The notes below the pieces were generated by a model. It was not told the DNA's origin, made no database searches, and worked only from the letters and a program-made list of their open reading frames with translations. The position numbers and the translations under genes were made by a program. A stretch of 64,000 bases of DNA from Pirellula sp. (lineage in GTDB: Bacteria > Planctomycetota > Planctomycetia > Pirellulales > Pirellulaceae): NCBI GenBank assembly GCA_021736575.1, contig JAIPFP010000001.1:1-64000 (forward strand). The letters are read 5' to 3'. Numbering within the stretch: the first letter of the stretch is position 1; each line of letters opens with the position of its first letter. Below are positions 50,869 through 61,119 of this stretch, in pieces.

Positions 50869-53316
50869 CTAGTCGATGAGCGAGGTTGCAATCCCTTGAG
50901 CGTCGATCTGCCAAGGGACCCATACAAGTGCGAGGAGCTTAATCTTGGTATCCCCCTTTCGAATCGGGATATCGATTGCTTCTAATGTCAAGTTCTCGAC
51001 CGAGAATTGGCCGGTGACCGCATCGATCTCCTCTTGACACTGACGCTCGATTTCATCTTTTGCGGCTTGTAGTTCCCCGAGCGTTTCTTGAGCCCTCATG
51101 ACGTCCCCTTGCTGAGCGGTCGCTCGGCCAAAACCGCGAACGGCCGTCGCAGCTTTGGTTACGTTTCCTTTTGTTGCGAGCTTGTTTCCGAGCAACGCGC
51201 CGAGAATACTTGTGCCAATGTTGAATATCCCTTCCATTTGCTTGGATTTCGCAGCCTCTGTTTGTTTGTCGAGCCTCTGCTGGGCGGCCAACAATCGCGT
51301 TTGAAACGTTCTTATTTTTTCGGCGTATTTTGCCTTGAGCTTGTCGATTGCGGCATCTCGAGCCTCTTTGGCGGAATGCGACAAATCGATGCGAGCATCC
51401 GTTTCGCTCATTCCCGGTGGGGTTGTCTTTTTGATCGCTTTGCAAGAATAAACGGTGCATTGGATATGTCGAAAAAAATAGTCCTTGAGCGATTTTTCCC
51501 AATTACTAAAATTCTTGGAGGAGGACAACTCCACTGGCATGTCGGCATACGTATAAGCGTCTTCAGGCTGATTGCTCAACTGCAAAACATCGGGCTCAAT
51601 GCGAGCGGATTCATCCCAAAGTGGATCGGGTACATCACCTTGGATGTTGACCATCAGTCGCACATCCTCCCAATAGTCGACGTTGGCTGGCGCTTTCACG
51701 AAATGGATACTCGCTTGCCCTAGTATCGCTGGCCGATAGATCACACGGTTCTTGGAACCGGGAATCTTGGTTGGAATCAAGAATCTCTCGGTCACATCTG
51801 CAGGCACAATCGGACGCGAACCGGACTCGGCTGATGAAGCACTACCAGACGATGTTGCAGGCAAATTCGGCGAACCCTTGTTCGATGCCAGATTCTTTTT
51901 TTCTGCCATCAACGTCGATATCTGTTCGCGGGACAATGGCCCTCGCAAAAACGACAAGGCCCATCTCGTTTGGAAAATGGTTGGCCCGTCATCATGCACG
52001 TTGTTCATTAGAAAAACGCGATTGCCGAGCGACGAAAGGGATCGCTCCATCTCCGCCCGATCGAACGCGCTTCCCTGTTGCAACGATGCCCCCTCGAGTC
52101 CGTCGAGCACCCGATCCTTGTCCCGCTGCGTTTGCAGGCGACCAAGAAACCAAGTTCCCATGTTGGACAATCCTTTGTAGTCCAAGTCGACCGGATTTTG
52201 TGTCGCAAGCACAATACCAAGACCGAAGGCTCTTGCTTGCTTGAGCAACGTCAGCATCGGCGGCTTGGATGGCGGTTTGGCGGACGGCGGGAAGTACCCG
52301 TACACTTCGTCCATGTAAAACAAAGCTCGAAGCGATCCCGTCCCCGGCTGGGCTCGCATCCACGCTAATAACTCGCCTAAAAAGATGGTCACAAAAAACA
52401 TGCGTTCCGAATCGTTTAAGTGAGCGATCGAAATGATCGACAATCGCGGCTTGCCATCGGCCGTGTACAGAAGGCTCTTGATGTCGAGCGTTTGGCCATC
52501 AAGCCAACCGGCAAAGGCGGGCGATGCGAGCAAGTTGTTTAAGCTCATCGCCAACTTGACTCGCTCCGCCGCTGGATAAAACGAGTCGAGATCAAGAATC
52601 CCAATCTTCTTCAGAGGCGGCGATTGAATCTGCCGAATGAGCTCTTCCAAACTAAGGTTGCTGCCGTTGCGCCACGCTTGGTCGAAAATATTCGAGAGCA
52701 AGATATGTTCGCGGCTTGTGAGTGGATCGGCGTCGATACCCAGTAACGTCAGCAAACCCGATGAGGCTGCTGATACTTTTTCTCGCATCGTTTCCGCGTC
52801 TTGTTGCACCGTTGGAGGTGGAGCATCGAAGCTTTTGAGAACCGTCATCGGTACGCCGATTCTACTCCCTGGCGTGAAGATGGTCATATCGACTGAATCG
52901 CGATACCGTTGGATGCGATCAGCGTTTTGATGCCAATCGTTCAGCCCTTTGCGCCAACGGTTAGCCGTTTCTTCTGCAAGCTCGTCAATCGATTTACCTT
53001 GCCGAGGCGCTTCCGAAGGCTCAATCCATTCTTTAAAGTCCGATGGTGCCAAATTTGGGAAGGCAAGCAAAAGGTTGCCTAAGTCACCTTTTGGGTCGAT
53101 GCAGATCGCAGGGATGCCGTCGATAGCCGCTTCTTCCAGCAAGCTTAAGCACAATCCAGTCTTTCCGCTTCCCGTCATCCCCACGCACAGCGCGTGCGTC
53201 ACGAGATCCTTGGAGTCGTAATTGACCAGTTCGTCGAGAAGTTTTCGGGCACCAAGATCATACTTCTTTCCGAGATAGAAACTGCCAAGCTTTTCATAGT
53301 CTTGTACGGATATCAT
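50869..53316 (-). CDS. HerA/DUF87-like ATP-binding protein
   Basis: VGMTGSGKTGLCLSLLEEA, IDPKGDLGNLLL, FYMDEVYGYFPP, LATQNPVDLDYKGLSN. Confidence 0.85.
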   Translation of the reverse strand: MISVQDYEKLGSFYLGKKYDLGARKLLDELVNYDSKDLVTHALCVGMTGSGKTGLCLSLLEEAAIDGIPAICIDPKGDLGNLLLAFPNLAPSDFKEWIEPSEAPRQGKSIDELAEETANRWRKGLNDWHQNADRIQRYRDSVDMTIFTPGSRIGVPMTVLKSFDAPPPTVQQDAETMREKVSAASSGLLTLLGIDADPLTSREHILLSNIFDQAWRNGSNLSLEELIRQIQSPPLKKIGILDLDSFYPAAERVKLAMSLNNLLASPAFAGWLDGQTLDIKSLLYTADGKPRLSIISIAHLNDSERMFFVTIFLGELLAWMRAQPGTGSLRALFYMDEVYGYFPPSAKPPSKPPMLTLLKQARAFGLGIVLATQNPVDLDYKGLSNMGTWFLGRLQTQRDKDRVLDGLEGASLQQGSAFDRAEMERSLSSLGNRVFLMNNVHDDGPTIFQTRWALSFLRGPLSREQISTLMAEKKNLASNKGSPNLPATSSGSASSAESGSRPIVPADVTERFLIPTKIPGSKNRVIYRPAILGQASIHFVKAPANVDYWEDVRLMVNIQGDVPDPLWDESARIEPDVLQLSNQPEDAYTYADMPVELSSSKNFSNWEKSLKDYFFRHIQCTVYSCKAIKKTTPPGMSETDARIDLSHSAKEARDAAIDKLKAKYAEKIRTFQTRLLAAQQRLDKQTEAAKSKQMEGIFNIGTSILGALLGNKLATKGNVTKAATAVRGFGRATAQQGDVMRAQETLGELQAAKDEIERQCQEEIDAVTGQFSVENLTLEAIDIPIRKGDTKIKLLALVWVPWQIDAQGIATSLID

Positions 53317-53422
53317 CAACGAGCGTCTTTCGAAATCAAGGTTAGTCTGAAACTTCTCGGCGAACGCCACCATGATCTGATGGCAACGAGCACCATTTCA
53401 TTGAGCACAAGGAACTGAAGAT

Positions 53423-54526
53423 CTATTCGTTGGCTACGTTTACGTAAACTTTCAATGCGGAGTTGTCTTCAACCAATAGCCGCATCATTTCTTTGTAACC
53501 CCCCAAACCGTCCACCGGGCTGGTCAAAATTTTTGACAAGACGTTTGGAAACATCACTTCACCCAACGCCAAATCTCGAATGCCAGATTCAAAGTGCTCT
53601 CGGTTTGCATTGACGCTACCAACCAGTAGCTTGTTGCCGAGCACCCATTCGATATTGATCTTATCCGAAGGAACGGTTGTGGTGACTTTGCCACCCGTGA
53701 TGCTTGTCCAAACCAACACTCCGTTGTGACCCAAGGATTCCATCGCGCTGAATGCAATCGCCGAAGAACCGGTTGCATCGACAATCAAATCAGCCTTGCC
53801 GACTCGCTTGGCAAGTTCCGACAGGGAGGTTTGCGATGTTGGAATATAGGTTGCTTCCATTCCCTCGACGATCGAACTCTTGAGGTGTGGGCCTGCAGCT
53901 CTCGCGAGCGTAAACACTTCGATTCCCCGAAGTCGCAGGATGAGCGTTGACAACAAACCAATTTGTCCAGCACCGAGCACAAACGCTCGTTTTGGACTCC
54001 AAACCTTCATGCGACGTTGTGCCTCGAATGCTTGTTGGATCGCTTTGGCCGCACAGCTCATCGGCTCCATGAGCACGTGTAGATTTTTGAGCCCTTTGGG
54101 GACTCTCACAACGTAGTCTTCGTGATCCACAAAGTACTCCGTCAAATAGCCGTGCAGCAAATTGATGCCGCGTTCGTAGTAAGTCTCCTCACTGGTCATG
54201 TCGTAGGTGCCGATCTTATCGTAGATCGAACCACCAGGGCGACGTACGGTTGCCGTCACGTAATCGCCCACTTTGATATTCCGAACGTTGGCCCCAACCT
54301 CTTTGACGATTCCAAACGACTCATGCCCCAAAATGAGATAGTCATCGCCCGGGGGTGGATTGCCGTAAAGTGCATCGTTGATCTCGCGGTCCGTTGCATC
54401 GACGCCGACCTTGAGAACCTTGACCAGAATTCCTTTTCCGTCCGGGATCTTACCGATCGAAGGCATAGGAATATCGCGTTCATGTACGCTGTTGGGTGTG
54501 CCAGGCCGGACTGCAATCGCTTTCAT
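53423..54526 (-). CDS. Glucose 1-dehydrogenase-like zinc alcohol dehydrogenase
   Basis: [35 protein letters not shown], glucose dehydrogenase-type C-term. Confidence 0.82.
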   Translation of the reverse strand: MKAIAVRPGTPNSVHERDIPMPSIGKIPDGKGILVKVLKVGVDATDREINDALYGNPPPGDDYLILGHESFGIVKEVGANVRNIKVGDYVTATVRRPGGSIYDKIGTYDMTSEETYYERGINLLHGYLTEYFVDHEDYVVRVPKGLKNLHVLMEPMSCAAKAIQQAFEAQRRMKVWSPKRAFVLGAGQIGLLSTLILRLRGIEVFTLARAAGPHLKSSIVEGMEATYIPTSQTSLSELAKRVGKADLIVDATGSSAIAFSAMESLGHNGVLVWTSITGGKVTTTVPSDKINIEWVLGNKLLVGSVNANREHFESGIRDLALGEVMFPNVLSKILTSPVDGLGGYKEMMRLLVEDNSALKVYVNVANE

Positions 54527-54633
54527 AACGTTCTGCTATCGGTTTATTGAGAATGGGGTGGGTGGAGGAAAAGACGGCTAATGGCCGAAAATTATAACGA
54601 CCCGACGACGCTTGGCCACAGACGATTGCTCAG

Positions 54634-54703
54634 TGCAACAGTTTATTCAGGGCAGCAGTTTATTCAGGGCAGCAGTTTATTCAGGGCAGCACTTCATTCA
54701 GGG
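54634..54703. repeat. 17-bp tandem repeat x4 overlapping the 3' end of zinc-ribbon gene
   Basis: gcaacagtttattcagg/gcagcagtttattcagg (x2)/gcagcacttcattcagg. Confidence 0.95.
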
Positions 54704-55437
54704 CGATAGAGCAGTCGACTGCAACTAGGGCAAATGAAAGGATTTCCCATTCTGAGTTTGTCGAGAATGCGTGGCGTAAGGCCGGTATTGCAACCACCAC
54801 ACGAAACGTCTTCGAGTTGCGCCATAGCATCTGCGCCTCGACTCGATACCAACCGCTTGTAGTCGACCTTGAATTCTGGCGTTAATTGCGTTTCCACTGT
54901 GGCAAGGTTTCCCTCGACGCGGATCAGCTCTTGTTGGAGTGTGACAATCCGAGCGGCAACGTTGCTATCGGTTTTCACTTTTTCCGCTTCGGTGAGTTTT
55001 AGCTTTTCCTCGTATTCCTTGGACGAGGCTTGAAAGCTATCAATTTCCTCGAGGGTTTCCAGAATTTCGTCTGACAGTACGTTATTGGCTTGGGTGTCCG
55101 CCGCGATTTGCTCTTTGATGGCCTGGAATTCGCGATTATTGGTGGCGGAGTTCATTTTCCCTTCCCAATCGTGGATTTTGGCTTCGCGTTCACGAAGTTG
55201 CAGTTGCTTTCGGTCGGTCTCCATCTTTTTCTGTTTGATGGTGTCCTTGCATTTTTGCAACGCGTCTTTTGCCGTGTCAACCTGGGTCTGAGCAGCTTTG
55301 ATTTGCTTGGGGCCACGCTCAATTTGCGACTTTATTTCGGCAATTTGAACCAAGAGTTGATGCAGATTTCGGACTATGGAGTCGCTAACGTTCATTCGAT
55401 TTCCACTGATAGATAGTTCGGCGAAGCGGTTTCCCAA
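54694..55437 (-). CDS. C4-type zinc ribbon / coiled-coil protein (DUF164/CT398-like)
   Basis: Long coiled coil, SCGGCNTGLTPRILDKLRMGNPFICPSCSRLLY. Confidence 0.9.
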   Translation of the reverse strand: MGNRFAELSISGNRMNVSDSIVRNLHQLLVQIAEIKSQIERGPKQIKAAQTQVDTAKDALQKCKDTIKQKKMETDRKQLQLREREAKIHDWEGKMNSATNNREFQAIKEQIAADTQANNVLSDEILETLEEIDSFQASSKEYEEKLKLTEAEKVKTDSNVAARIVTLQQELIRVEGNLATVETQLTPEFKVDYKRLVSSRGADAMAQLEDVSCGGCNTGLTPRILDKLRMGNPFICPSCSRLLYRPE

Positions 55438-55558
55438 GATTAAACCACAAATGACGACAGAAACTAGCCTGATATCTCTATTGCGATCTGAATTGCAAGT
55501 AACGACAATTGCTAACGCGGATTGGACGGACAGTACCTATTAATTTAATGGAAATGCA

Positions 55559-56689
55559 ATGATATCCTCTGCCTTTAAGCGCTGCCTCTGGAGCGGTTCT
55601 GCAGTCGTTTTTCTTTTTTGCGAAATGTCTCCGCGACTCGTTTTTTCACAAGAAGCCGCGAATTCCAATCGCAATAGCGACCGAATGGCAGTTTCCGCCG
55701 ATCTGGAAACGATCTACCTCAAAACCGAAAGTGCGTCTACGGTTGCCGACTACACGTCCATTCTTGATTTTTGCCGAAACGTAGCTGGAGACAGGACCCG
55801 TTCACGTGAGGACCGCGAATACGCTCGCATTTTGATGAGTTGGGCGGCGAACCGCCGAGGCGAAGCTCGCAGCGATCAAGCGGGAATCATGGTTCGAACT
55901 CAGCAGTTGACCGAAGCCGAGCAACTCGACGCTTTGGCCCGCAAGGATTTTGAAAATGCAATCCAACTGGACAACACACGCTGGCGAGCTCATCACAATC
56001 TCGCGATCACCCAAGCCGTGCAGGGGGAAACGCAGGCTGCACTGGATAGTTTTGCCCAAGTGATCCGGCTCAACCCCGAATATCCAAACGCCTACTTCAA
56101 TCGGGGCGAAATTCTCTTTCGTGCCAATCAATATGAAGCCGCGTTGCTGGACTACGAAAAAGGAATCCAACTGGCGCCGGACGATTCATCCGCTTTCAGC
56201 GGCAGAGCCCATACGCTCTACGCTTTGGGGAAAACAAAAGAAGCGCTTGCCGATTATGCCAAAGCGATGGAGCTCGCACCGCAATCGGTGGATGCAGCCA
56301 CGGAGTACGCAGATACTTGCCAAGCACTCGGCAATTGGAAAGACGCGGCCACCGCGTATCAAAAAGCGATGCAACTCGACGGCAAAAATGCGAGACTGCT
56401 ACAAAATGCAGCTTGGATGATGGCGACTTGCCCTGATGATTTTTATCGAAATGGTTCGTCCGCCTTGGAGACCGCTCAACTGGCCGTGCGAGTAGCCTCC
56501 GCACCTGCATCCGCACAAGTGCTCGACGTCTTGGCTGCGGCACAAGCAACCGCTGGAGATTTCGCCTCTGCTCAGAGCACGGTGGCAGAAGCACTTCGTT
56601 CGACCACGGATCCAGTGCTTCGAAGCGAACTGCAAATGCGAGGAAAGCTCTATCAACGAAAAAAAGTTTACGTGCAACCAAAACGCTGA
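55559..56689 (+). CDS. Exported tetratricopeptide repeat protein
   Basis: Tandem TPRs: NPEYPNAYFNRGEILFRANQYEAALLDYEKGIQLAPDDSSAFSGRAHTLYALG. Confidence 0.9.
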   Translation: MISSAFKRCLWSGSAVVFLFCEMSPRLVFSQEAANSNRNSDRMAVSADLETIYLKTESASTVADYTSILDFCRNVAGDRTRSREDREYARILMSWAANRRGEARSDQAGIMVRTQQLTEAEQLDALARKDFENAIQLDNTRWRAHHNLAITQAVQGETQAALDSFAQVIRLNPEYPNAYFNRGEILFRANQYEAALLDYEKGIQLAPDDSSAFSGRAHTLYALGKTKEALADYAKAMELAPQSVDAATEYADTCQALGNWKDAATAYQKAMQLDGKNARLLQNAAWMMATCPDDFYRNGSSALETAQLAVRVASAPASAQVLDVLAAAQATAGDFASAQSTVAEALRSTTDPVLRSELQMRGKLYQRKKVYVQPKR

Positions 56690-57101
56690 AATAGTGGTTG
56701 TGGTGAAATTTGGAACGATCAAACCTCTGTAGGATCGAAGATATGGCTACGACTGCGATCTCACAACCAGTTCATGAGCGGTTTCAGAAACTCAGAGACA
56801 ACTGGAAGGCCAAAACACGTCATTTGTCGAACGTCGGCCAAATTTCTCTCGCTTTTTCTTATCAAAACATCATTGGCATGGGGCCTGAAGCTCATCTTTA
56901 CCCTCATCTTTTGATCTTGCTCCCCTCGCCTCGTACTCGGGGAGAGGGGCAGGGGGTGAGGGGTTTTGCACTGTGTTTTGATTGGTTTTTTGATCGTGAA
57001 TTCAACGTCTAGCTGCGTTTCAGAGGCGTAAACAAATAACTGAACCGGAGGCTACCATGTCAGGGCTCTACCCCTCACCCCCCGACCCCCTCTCCCCGAA
57101 G

Positions 57102-57229
57102 GAGACTGCTGATTTAATCCGCATTAATCCCAACCCAACGCGTTAGCGAGGGACGGTCTGCCCCTCGCTAACGCGTCGGGTTGTGATAGAACCTTTCCCT
57201 GCAGCAAATCCACTAAATCAGCAGTCTCC
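57102..57229. mobile_element. MITE-like element with 16-bp TIRs GGAGACTGCTGATTTA and apparent GAA(G) target duplication
   Basis: cccc-GAAG...TAAATCAGCAGTCTCC-GAAG-cgggg; internal CAACCCAACGCGTTAGCGAGGG/CCCCTCGCTAACGCGTCGGGTTG inverted repeat. Confidence 0.8.
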
Positions 57230-57391
57230 GAAGCGGGGCGAGGGGGAGAAAACGCACGGAGATCACGCAAATCTAGTAGGATTTCGAGTCTAGCGTGTTT
57301 TGAAATGTGGGGGTAAAGATGAGGGCCTGAAGTCGTGTACTCCCGGATGGACCCAAAGCTATCGTTCCAGGTAAGTGTCCGCCGCCATTGA

Positions 57392-58237
57392 TCAATTGTT
57401 GCGCATTCGCTCCTGTCGCTCCTGCTCTTCTTCGTAAGCAACGTCGATCAAATGCAGTACCGCATCGACATCAGCAGCCTCCGTCGGGAACTCGAAATTA
57501 CCCGTTAGCTTCAAGTCAGGACGGAGCTCACGCTTTTCATACAATTCCCAGATTTCTTCCGCGTAGTGAGTATCCGCCAACTCAGGCGCAAATCTAGAGT
57601 AATATTGAGTTATGTTTTCAACATCGCGTATGAGCATGCTCTTGGCGCTATTGTTGGCTGCTGCATTAACGACTTGCGGTAAGTCAATGATAACGGGTCC
57701 TTCCGAGTCTTGAAGAACATTGAATTCCGACAGATCACCGTGCACCAGCCCGATACACATCATACGCAATACATAATTCATCACGGTCGCGTGATCCCTG
57801 ACTGCTTGCTCCGCAGACAACGCGATGTCGTTGAGTCGAGGCGCTACGTCACCATCCGCTCCGGTTATCAGCTCCATCAACAACACTCCTCCGAACAAAC
57901 CATAAGCTTTGGGGACTCGCACTCCCGCTGCCGCGAGACTCAACAATGCATCCACTTCGGCCCGTTGCCAGACAACCTCCTGTTGATCTCTTCCGAATTT
58001 GGATCGTTTTTCCATTGCTCTCTGCCGGCGGCTGTTTCGAATTTTTCGTCCTTCCTGATACTGAACCGCTTTCTTGAAACTGCGGTCGGCAACATCCTTG
58101 TAAACCTTAGCGCAGCAGATCTCCTGGCCACACCGCACAAGAAAAACTTGGGCTTCTTTCCCGCTCATCAACGAACGAATCACTTCGTCAACTAAGCCGT
58201 CGTCGATCAGCGGTTGAATACTCTTGGGTACTTTCAA
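57392..58237 (-). CDS. RIO1-like serine protein kinase
   Basis: SGKEAQVFLV, CAKVYKD, LVHGDLSEFNVL, VIIDLPQ. Confidence 0.92.
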   Translation of the reverse strand: MKVPKSIQPLIDDGLVDEVIRSLMSGKEAQVFLVRCGQEICCAKVYKDVADRSFKKAVQYQEGRKIRNSRRQRAMEKRSKFGRDQQEVVWQRAEVDALLSLAAAGVRVPKAYGLFGGVLLMELITGADGDVAPRLNDIALSAEQAVRDHATVMNYVLRMMCIGLVHGDLSEFNVLQDSEGPVIIDLPQVVNAAANNSAKSMLIRDVENITQYYSRFAPELADTHYAEEIWELYEKRELRPDLKLTGNFEFPTEAADVDAVLHLIDVAYEEEQERQERMRNN

Positions 58238-58646
58238 AACGTTACTTCTTCTGGAAGATGGAAAATTTGACCGAAGTGAACCAAACTATTCTCGAGTCAA
58301 AGTTGAACCAGCATACCTGTCCGGTGCCAATGTTGCAGTATTGGCGTTTGCCAAACCTTGTAGGAATCAATAGAAATCGTAACGAAAATGGGTTGGGATT
58401 CTCGGTATGGGCTCCATTTTGGGGGCTTCTCGGACCTATCTCTACCCACATTTCACGGCACCCAAGTACCGCTGGCGCGAGAGTTAGCCAGCTTTTGCTG
58501 ACCAGCTTTAAGGCGAGCGGCAGCATGAGATATAGCCTTAGCACAGGCTGCTAGCCTGTGCTTTTTGGACATTACAGCCCTGGCAGCGTTGGCAGCCTGT
58601 GCCACAATGCGTTGGTCCGCTCTGTTCGGGATGAGATCCAGTGGAA

Positions 58647-61055
58647 CTATTCCGGTTGACCAAGTTCAACGACTACTTTTTCGATCTTGCCGGTAAACGC
58701 GAATGGCAGCTTGTAAGAGAAGTCGACGGCTGAGCCAGAGTCCATGCCCACGTCGACCCCTTCACCGAGCGAAAACTGAAGCGGTACCGTTTTGGGAATT
58801 TTCCCCTCGCCTACTTTCTTGCCGTTGGCCGTGATCACCACCGACGCAGGTTTACCTCGCTCTCCTGGTTTGCCTTGGTATGCAAAGTTAATCGACAACC
58901 TGACTTTCCCCTTGGAAAGAGGCTCGCTGGTGATCGTATTGCGGTCAATCGCCAAGTAGTTGTAGACGAAGTTCGCTTTGCCATCGCGAAGATAGATCCC
59001 TAATCCGCCAGTCAGTCCGCCATGGGTATAGATCATCCCTTCTGCACCGGAATCAGGAATCTCGATATCGGCAGTGATTGAAAACGATTTGTTCAGCACT
59101 GGTGGCGAAGCGCCATCTGGCAGCGCAATTTGACCTGGATAGTACGTGAATTTGTTCCGCTTACCCGCAAGACTTGGCCGCCCCTGTAGTTCGGCGTTGA
59201 GTCGCTCGACCGCCCGCCAGTCCAACGGTAGCACATGATACTTCTCTGCTTCTTTCCAGAACAACGCTTCGAGCTCTTTGACCTTTTCCGGATTTTGGCT
59301 GGCGACGTTATCCGCTTGCGTGAAGTCTTTGTTGATATTGTAGAGTTCCCATTTGGCATTGATCGGATCGAAGTCACCGCGGACGGGCGCCCACGGAACA
59401 AAACTGCGGCTCGAAGCCATCCAGCCCTCATGATAGATGCCTCGATTGACAAGCAATTCGAAGTATTGAGTTGGTCGCGTTTCCTTGGCATTGGCCTCGG
59501 TGAAGCTCTTTAGAAAGCTCACTCCCTCGATTGGTTTTTGCACGATTCCGTTCAGTGTTTCTGGGGGCGAAACGCCAATCGCTTCGTACAGAGTCGGTAC
59601 AAGATCGATCACATGGAGGAACTGACTGCGAACGCCTCCCTTGTCCTTGATCTTGGCAGGCCACGAGACAACCATCGGATTGCGAGTCCCCCCGAAATGG
59701 CTCGCGACCTGCTTGGTCCATTGAAATGGCGTATTCATGGCGTGAGCCCACGCGCTCGGGAAGTGATTAAACCATTTTGGACCACCGATTTCATCGATAT
59801 GTTTCAGGTTGTCTTCCCAGTCTTCGGGAAATCCATTGAAGAAGAGATTCTCGTTGAGGCTACCTTCCAACCCACCTTCGGCGCTCGATCCGTTATCACC
59901 GACGATGTAAATAAAGATCGTGTTTTCCGCATTCGGCATCGCTTTGACAGCATCGACGACACGTCCCATGTGATGGTCAACGTGGGCGGAGAATCCCGCA
60001 AATGTTTCCATCATGCGAGCGTAGACTTTCTTTTGCCCCGCATTGAGCGAATTCCAAGCTGGCAGACCTTCGCTGCGGGCGGTCAATTTAGCATCCTTTG
60101 GCACGACGCCGATTGCTTGCTGTCGCTTGAAAGTCTCTTCGCGATACACGTCCCATCCAGAATCGAACTTGCCCGTGAATTTGTCAATCCATTCCTTGGG
60201 TGCGTGATGCGGGGAATGGTTGGCGCCGGGCGCCACATACAAGAAGAATGGTTTGTCGGGAGCGATGCTCGTCACTTGTCTCGTCCAGGCTATCGCCTTG
60301 TCGGCAAGGTCCTCGGTTACGTGGTAGTTTGGATTTTCGCTCTTGGGAACAAGATTGCGGTTTTCAAAAAGAATGGGGTCCCACTGATTCATGTCCCCGG
60401 CATTGAAACCATAGAAGTAGTCGAAACCAAGTCCATTGGCCCAACGATCAAATGGACCCGCCGCGCTCGTCTCCCAAGCTGGAGTGTTATGATTCTTGCC
60501 GATCCAGGCCGTTCCATAACCGTTCTGACGTAAAACTTCTCCAATCGTACCGCAACTCTTAGGCAAAACACAGGTATAGCCCTCATACCCGGTGGCCGCT
60601 TCCGTAATCACGCCTGTTGCCGCGGAATGATGATTGCGGCCAGTGATTAGGGCCGCCCGAGTAGGACTGCACAGTGCCGTCGTATGAAAGCGGTTGTACT
60701 TCAGGCCTTCGGCAGCGAGTTTATCAAGAGTCGGTGAGGGAATGCCGCCTCCAAACGCTGAGTATTGACCAAACCCCGAATCGTCCAACAAAATCAATAC
60801 GACATTCGGAGCATTTGCAGGTGCTTTTATCGGTTGTGGAAATTGCGGCGGGTCGGAGTCCTTGTAGGTTTTTCCGACTTTGCCCTTGAACTCAAAATCG
60901 GCTCTGGGCAAGCTCTTCGATGTGGCTTTCTCGCGAGCCGGATCGGCCGTCGGCTGCTGGGCAGTGACCCCAGACATTGAAACAAACAGTGCGATGCCAA
61001 TGAACAGCCCACAACAGACCGTTCTTGCGAATGCACATGCCATCGAATTCATCAT
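58647..61055 (-). CDS. Arylsulfatase
   Basis: NVVLILLDDSGFG, FGly motif CSPTRAALITGRNHH. Confidence 0.95.
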   Translation of the reverse strand: MMNSMACAFARTVCCGLFIGIALFVSMSGVTAQQPTADPAREKATSKSLPRADFEFKGKVGKTYKDSDPPQFPQPIKAPANAPNVVLILLDDSGFGQYSAFGGGIPSPTLDKLAAEGLKYNRFHTTALCSPTRAALITGRNHHSAATGVITEAATGYEGYTCVLPKSCGTIGEVLRQNGYGTAWIGKNHNTPAWETSAAGPFDRWANGLGFDYFYGFNAGDMNQWDPILFENRNLVPKSENPNYHVTEDLADKAIAWTRQVTSIAPDKPFFLYVAPGANHSPHHAPKEWIDKFTGKFDSGWDVYREETFKRQQAIGVVPKDAKLTARSEGLPAWNSLNAGQKKVYARMMETFAGFSAHVDHHMGRVVDAVKAMPNAENTIFIYIVGDNGSSAEGGLEGSLNENLFFNGFPEDWEDNLKHIDEIGGPKWFNHFPSAWAHAMNTPFQWTKQVASHFGGTRNPMVVSWPAKIKDKGGVRSQFLHVIDLVPTLYEAIGVSPPETLNGIVQKPIEGVSFLKSFTEANAKETRPTQYFELLVNRGIYHEGWMASSRSFVPWAPVRGDFDPINAKWELYNINKDFTQADNVASQNPEKVKELEALFWKEAEKYHVLPLDWRAVERLNAELQGRPSLAGKRNKFTYYPGQIALPDGASPPVLNKSFSITADIEIPDSGAEGMIYTHGGLTGGLGIYLRDGKANFVYNYLAIDRNTITSEPLSKGKVRLSINFAYQGKPGERGKPASVVITANGKKVGEGKIPKTVPLQFSLGEGVDVGMDSGSAVDFSYKLPFAFTGKIEKVVVELGQPE

Positions 61056-61119
61056 TTCGGTTTCTCTACTTTAGAGTGAATCTTGCCGTCATTGCTGGTT
61101 GATTGCGCGTTTGAAAAAG

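Noticed and set aside
50869-53316. HerA-based anti-phage system (HerA-SIR2/DUF4297/NurA)
   Set aside because: No adjacent effector gene; neighbours are a MITE and a glucose dehydrogenase, so a defence role is unsupported.
59538-60533. 331-aa plus-strand ORF opposite the sulfatase
   Set aside because: Fully antisense to a sulfatase with intact catalytic motifs; composition typical of a GC-rich shadow ORF.
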